DNA of 64,000 nucleotides. Source: Artemia franciscana. Its lineage: Eukaryota; Arthropoda; Branchiopoda; Anostraca; Artemiidae. The notes below the pieces were generated by a model. That model made no database searches, had not been told where the DNA came from, and saw only the letters and a program-made list of their open reading frames with translations. The stretch lies in assembly GCF_032884065.1 (NCBI RefSeq), contig NC_088872.1, positions 31,688,977-31,752,976 of the forward strand. Direction: 5' to 3'. Of this stretch, positions 60,770 to 64,000 are shown in pieces (within the stretch, counting starts at the first letter, position 1; every line of letters begins with the position of its first letter). A program made the position numbers and the translations under genes.

Positions 60770-62840
60770 AACGGTTCATGGAAGCAAACTGCAAGTAAGG
60801 AGCAACCCGGCTCAATAGTAGCCGAAACTCTAAAAAAAGGGATTTTAATAGTACTAGATATATCAAAAGAATTGGCTTATCATTTTGATTCCAAATATAT
60901 AAGTTTCATTAAGTTTCACTGCGAAAATTTGGCTGATTTTCAAAAATATGGGTAAACACCTCTTAGAAGTAATAGAATTTTAATGAAAACCACATCATCA
61001 GACTCAGCGTATCAAAGAGCCTTTGGTAGAGTTTTCAAGCTCATATCTGCAAAAATGTGGAATTGTATATTTTTTTGCCAGAAGAAAGATCACGGATGCG
61101 TGTTTATTTGGTGTTGTTTATTCCCCAGGGATGATCGTATCGACCCAGTGGCCAAATAACGCTGAGAGATTGCACATTCTAATGGAAATGTAAAGTTCTA
61201 GTACCTTTTTTAAGTAAAAACAATTGGAGGGCAACTAGGCCCCCTCCCGTGCCTTTTCCCCCAAGATTGTTCGATTAAAATTTAGAGAGCTTTTTAGTTC
61301 AGCATAGTTAAAAGGCTCAATGACTGTGTCTTTTGAGATAAAATGGCCCCCTATAGTCCCTGTGGAAATGTTTTTAAGTTATACAATTAGCCAATTGTTA
61401 ACGTATAGTATCTGTTACTGGGAAGAATGTATACATTTTTCGGGCCGGGAGGAGAGGAGGAATTTCCTTCTGGGAGGTTTTATCACAGGGAGAAATTTCC
61501 ATGGAGAGGGAAGTTTTCAGGGGGGAACTTTTCTGAGGAAATTTACACTGGGTGAATAGTATTCAAGTATTCAATTTGCAAGTATCTTGAAAAATAGCAT
61601 GTGCGTAGTTTGGCATATTTGTGTATGGTCAACAAAAATTACTACCAATAGGAGTTAGGCTAATGTGCCTTTCTCTTTTCCAATACTGTAAAAGTCTAAA
61701 GCCTGTTATGCCCTTCCCATTTTATTGAGAACTATTAAATAACAAAACTAGTTTTTTTTTAAACTGAAAGTAAGGAGCGACATTAAAACTTAAAACGAAC
61801 AGAAATTGCTCCGCATATGAAAGGGGCAGTTCCCTTCTCAACACCCCGATCTTTACGCTAAAGTTTGAATCTTTCTCTCAATTCTACTTTATTAAACAGT
61901 AAAAACTTTAGCGTAAAGAGCGGGGTGTTGAGAACGGAACAGCCTCTTTCATATGCGGGATAATTTCTGTTCGTTTTAAGTCTTAATGTCGCTCCTTACT
62001 TTAAGTTAAAAAACCTAGTTCTTTTTTTATTTAATTTCTGAACATTTTTGAATTAATGCATGTTTGATTTTGGCTCTCCTCACATAAATTATAGAAATGA
62101 AATTTGCGTATTAATTCTTTTTTTGGGTAAATGGCTGTCTCTTAGTTTTTATCAGACGATTTTGATAAGAAAAAGGGGTGGGGGAGGACCCCTAGTCACC
62201 CTCCAATTTTCAGTTACTTAAGAAGGCAACTAGAATTTTTAATTTTTAGGGAATATATTTAATTAGTAAAAAGTATACGTAACTTGAGAATTAACTTACG
62301 TAACGAGCTTCTATATTCTTATATTTTTTTTATGTATAGGAGGGGGTTTGTCCCCTTTTTAATATCTCGCTCTTTACACTTCAATTAAATTTTAATTTAA
62401 AATTTAGCTTAAATTTCGCGCTTTAAGCTTAAATTTTGTCCCAATTCTTTAAGAATGATCCCTGAATCAGAAAGGCCGTAGAATAAATGGTTGAAATTGC
62501 TAAAAATACTTAGGCATAAAGAGCGAGGTATTTAGGAAAAGAATTCCTCATATCCGTAATAATCTCTGTTCGTTTTAAGTCTTAATGCTGCTCTTTACTT
62601 TCAGTTGAAAAACTTTCATGTTTATTTTTTCATTTTTTTTTTTATAATAATGCTAAGAAATCCTGCGCCCCCTTCATTGAATTTCTCTTCCCCCATGACA
62701 TATTCCTCCAAGGAAAGGTCCTCCCATATAGCCCTCTCCCCTCAACCCCCCTAACCAAAAATCCCCTGAAAACGTCTGTACACTTCACATTTAACCATTA
62801 CTGTATGTACACATTGGTCAAAGTTTTCTGTTTTACAAAA
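60770..62840. repeat. Fold-back repeat family: forward arm, hairpin, reverse arm
   Basis: The start hairpin is degraded (gaaacggttcatggaagc). 'gtaaggagcaacccggctc' is at 60797. The forward arm is diverged and shortened to ~61560, the central hairpin is at ~61765-62005 (aaaggggcagttcccttctc with its inverse), and the reverse arm runs to ~62825 (cgtctgtacacttcacattt). The frame 61320-61559 is inside the arm. Confidence 0.65.
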
Positions 62841-64000
62841 CATCAACGACAAATAAAAAATAAAATCTCTATAATAATCAGCATAACTGGGAGGAACTAT
62901 TGAAAATAATGAACATTAATTCCGGGATGCTCAGTGATTTCAGTTTTTATTTCACTGTAATTTTTATTTTGAATGCTATAAATATAAAAAATTCTTGAAA
63001 CATATTTCGTCTTCAGTAAAGTACAAATGACACAACAGGCTTTTGACTTTTACGCTCAATTTTTTTGATTTTATGTCTTCGATACCCGAAGTATGACTTA
63101 TAAGAACCTAAAAATATAAACTTGGACCTCAAAATGATTTTTAACGTCTTAGATAATCACCCCCTCATAAAAGATTTTGCCGGCTTCCAAACTAGTAGCT
63201 CGTAAACGACTACAATGCTCCATAAGAGCTAATTTTCCTTTAATGGACTTTCTATCATAGCGGTTTATTTGAAATTAATTTTGATTTGATGAAATTAAGG
63301 TAAAACTTACAATCTTTCCGGGAAGTTTCTTGGGGAATATTTGTGTAATTTTCAGTAAATTAAAATACTGGAAAAAACATCAAATTTTTATTCTTACGAT
63401 TCAGCTGATTTATTAATTTGCAACTCAAACATATTGCGAGATAATAAAACATCGGAGTAATTTTAATAAATATTTAATGCTTGTTTTATTTTATAACTAA
63501 ATTTTTCAGTCCGCCAAATAAATTACGTCACTGAGTGTCATGACTTATGTGTTAGAGGAAAAGAATAAACGTTTATCCTGAATTTAAAAGAATTGGTAAA
63601 ATTTTAAAAACTAAGAATCAGTGTTTGGATGAAAACTGTTATTACCCACGTTCTTCAGAACATCGAGTGTTTATTCGAAAAATTTAATGCTTTTGCTGCT
63701 CCCTCGGGCATTGCAAACCAACGAACCCTTTTGATGTGAGTCACTATCTCTTTTTTAAAGGAAAAGGAAGCATTAGTAAATTTTCCTCTGAACCAAGCTT
63801 CCAATAACATTTGTAAAATTTCATTATATTTATCCTGATACGCAGAGTCGTCAGGGGCTTGTCGAATTTAGATCTCCATCATCGTGGTCTTACACCAGAG
63901 GTATTTCTGACTCAAACTAATGTTAGATTGAAAGAGCTGAGTCTCAAATAGACAAAGTTATCTTGTTCTCTGGCAGCGGCTCAAATAGATATTTCAACAT
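62841..64000. other. Unassigned AT-rich sequence
   Basis: No repeat family of this window, no open frame of note and no splice-flanked exon was recognised. Confidence 0.45.

Overview
The window is a repeat-dominated stretch of an animal nuclear genome. Genes are sparse, spliceosomal splice-site consensus sequences are visible, and there are LINE reverse transcriptases, a tRNA-derived SINE, Helitrons, hAT ends, a Mutator-type transposase, long (TA)n tracts and one 100-N scaffold gap. No bacterial operons, rRNA or CRISPR arrays were seen. The repeat style (nested Helitrons, very long fold-back repeats, polypyrimidine-rich tandem units) made me think of a branchiopod crustacean such as Artemia. 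That is an impression from memory, not a result.

Layout. 0-5 kb: a LINE tail, then a patchy coding region with a CARD-like ORF, several exon-like open frames with good splice sites, and on the opposite strand a broken adenovirus-type (Polinton-type) cysteine protease. 4.8-10 kb: a 21-bp minisatellite split by one arm of a long fold-back repeat, then ~285-bp and ~160-bp tandem units, the latter also present inverted. 10-13.3 kb: a hAT end and two degraded LINEs. 13.8-19.4 kb: first Helitron cluster. 19.5-20.5 kb: a 5'-truncated LINE with an intact YADD. 21.6 kb: an exon-like ORF. 22.7-23.6 kb: a non-autonomous hAT with target duplication. 23.6-29.5 kb: a LINE scrap and fold-back repeats flanking a Mutator-like transposase that continues into a YqaJ-type exonuclease. 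29.5-32.7 kb: second Helitron cluster. 32.8 kb: a SINE with a 14-bp target duplication. 33.2-34.0 kb: an intact, intronless ENTH-domain ORF, the best candidate for a working host gene. 35.5-50 kb: third Helitron cluster, with a near-complete but inactivated RepHel copy (35.7-40.2 kb), non-autonomous derivatives and three large palindromes. 50-62.8 kb: 285-, 70- and 110-bp tandem arrays interleaved with fold-back arms. 62.85-64 kb: nothing recognised.

How the parts relate. Most of the DNA after 14 kb comes from a few self-copying families inserted into one another. Helitron 3' ends (a GC-rich hairpin followed by CTAG) repeatedly sit on (TA)n tracts, so TA tracts look like a preferred landing site. 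The non-autonomous Helitrons keep only the 5' end, a short-period minisatellite and the last part of the helicase gene. Two of them, in opposite orientation ~31 kb apart, share the same internal deletion junction and the same internal duplication. The fold-back family has ~1.5-kb arms around a hairpin and recurs at least six times. Its copies are bordered by a 110-bp satellite whose units themselves contain two short dyads.
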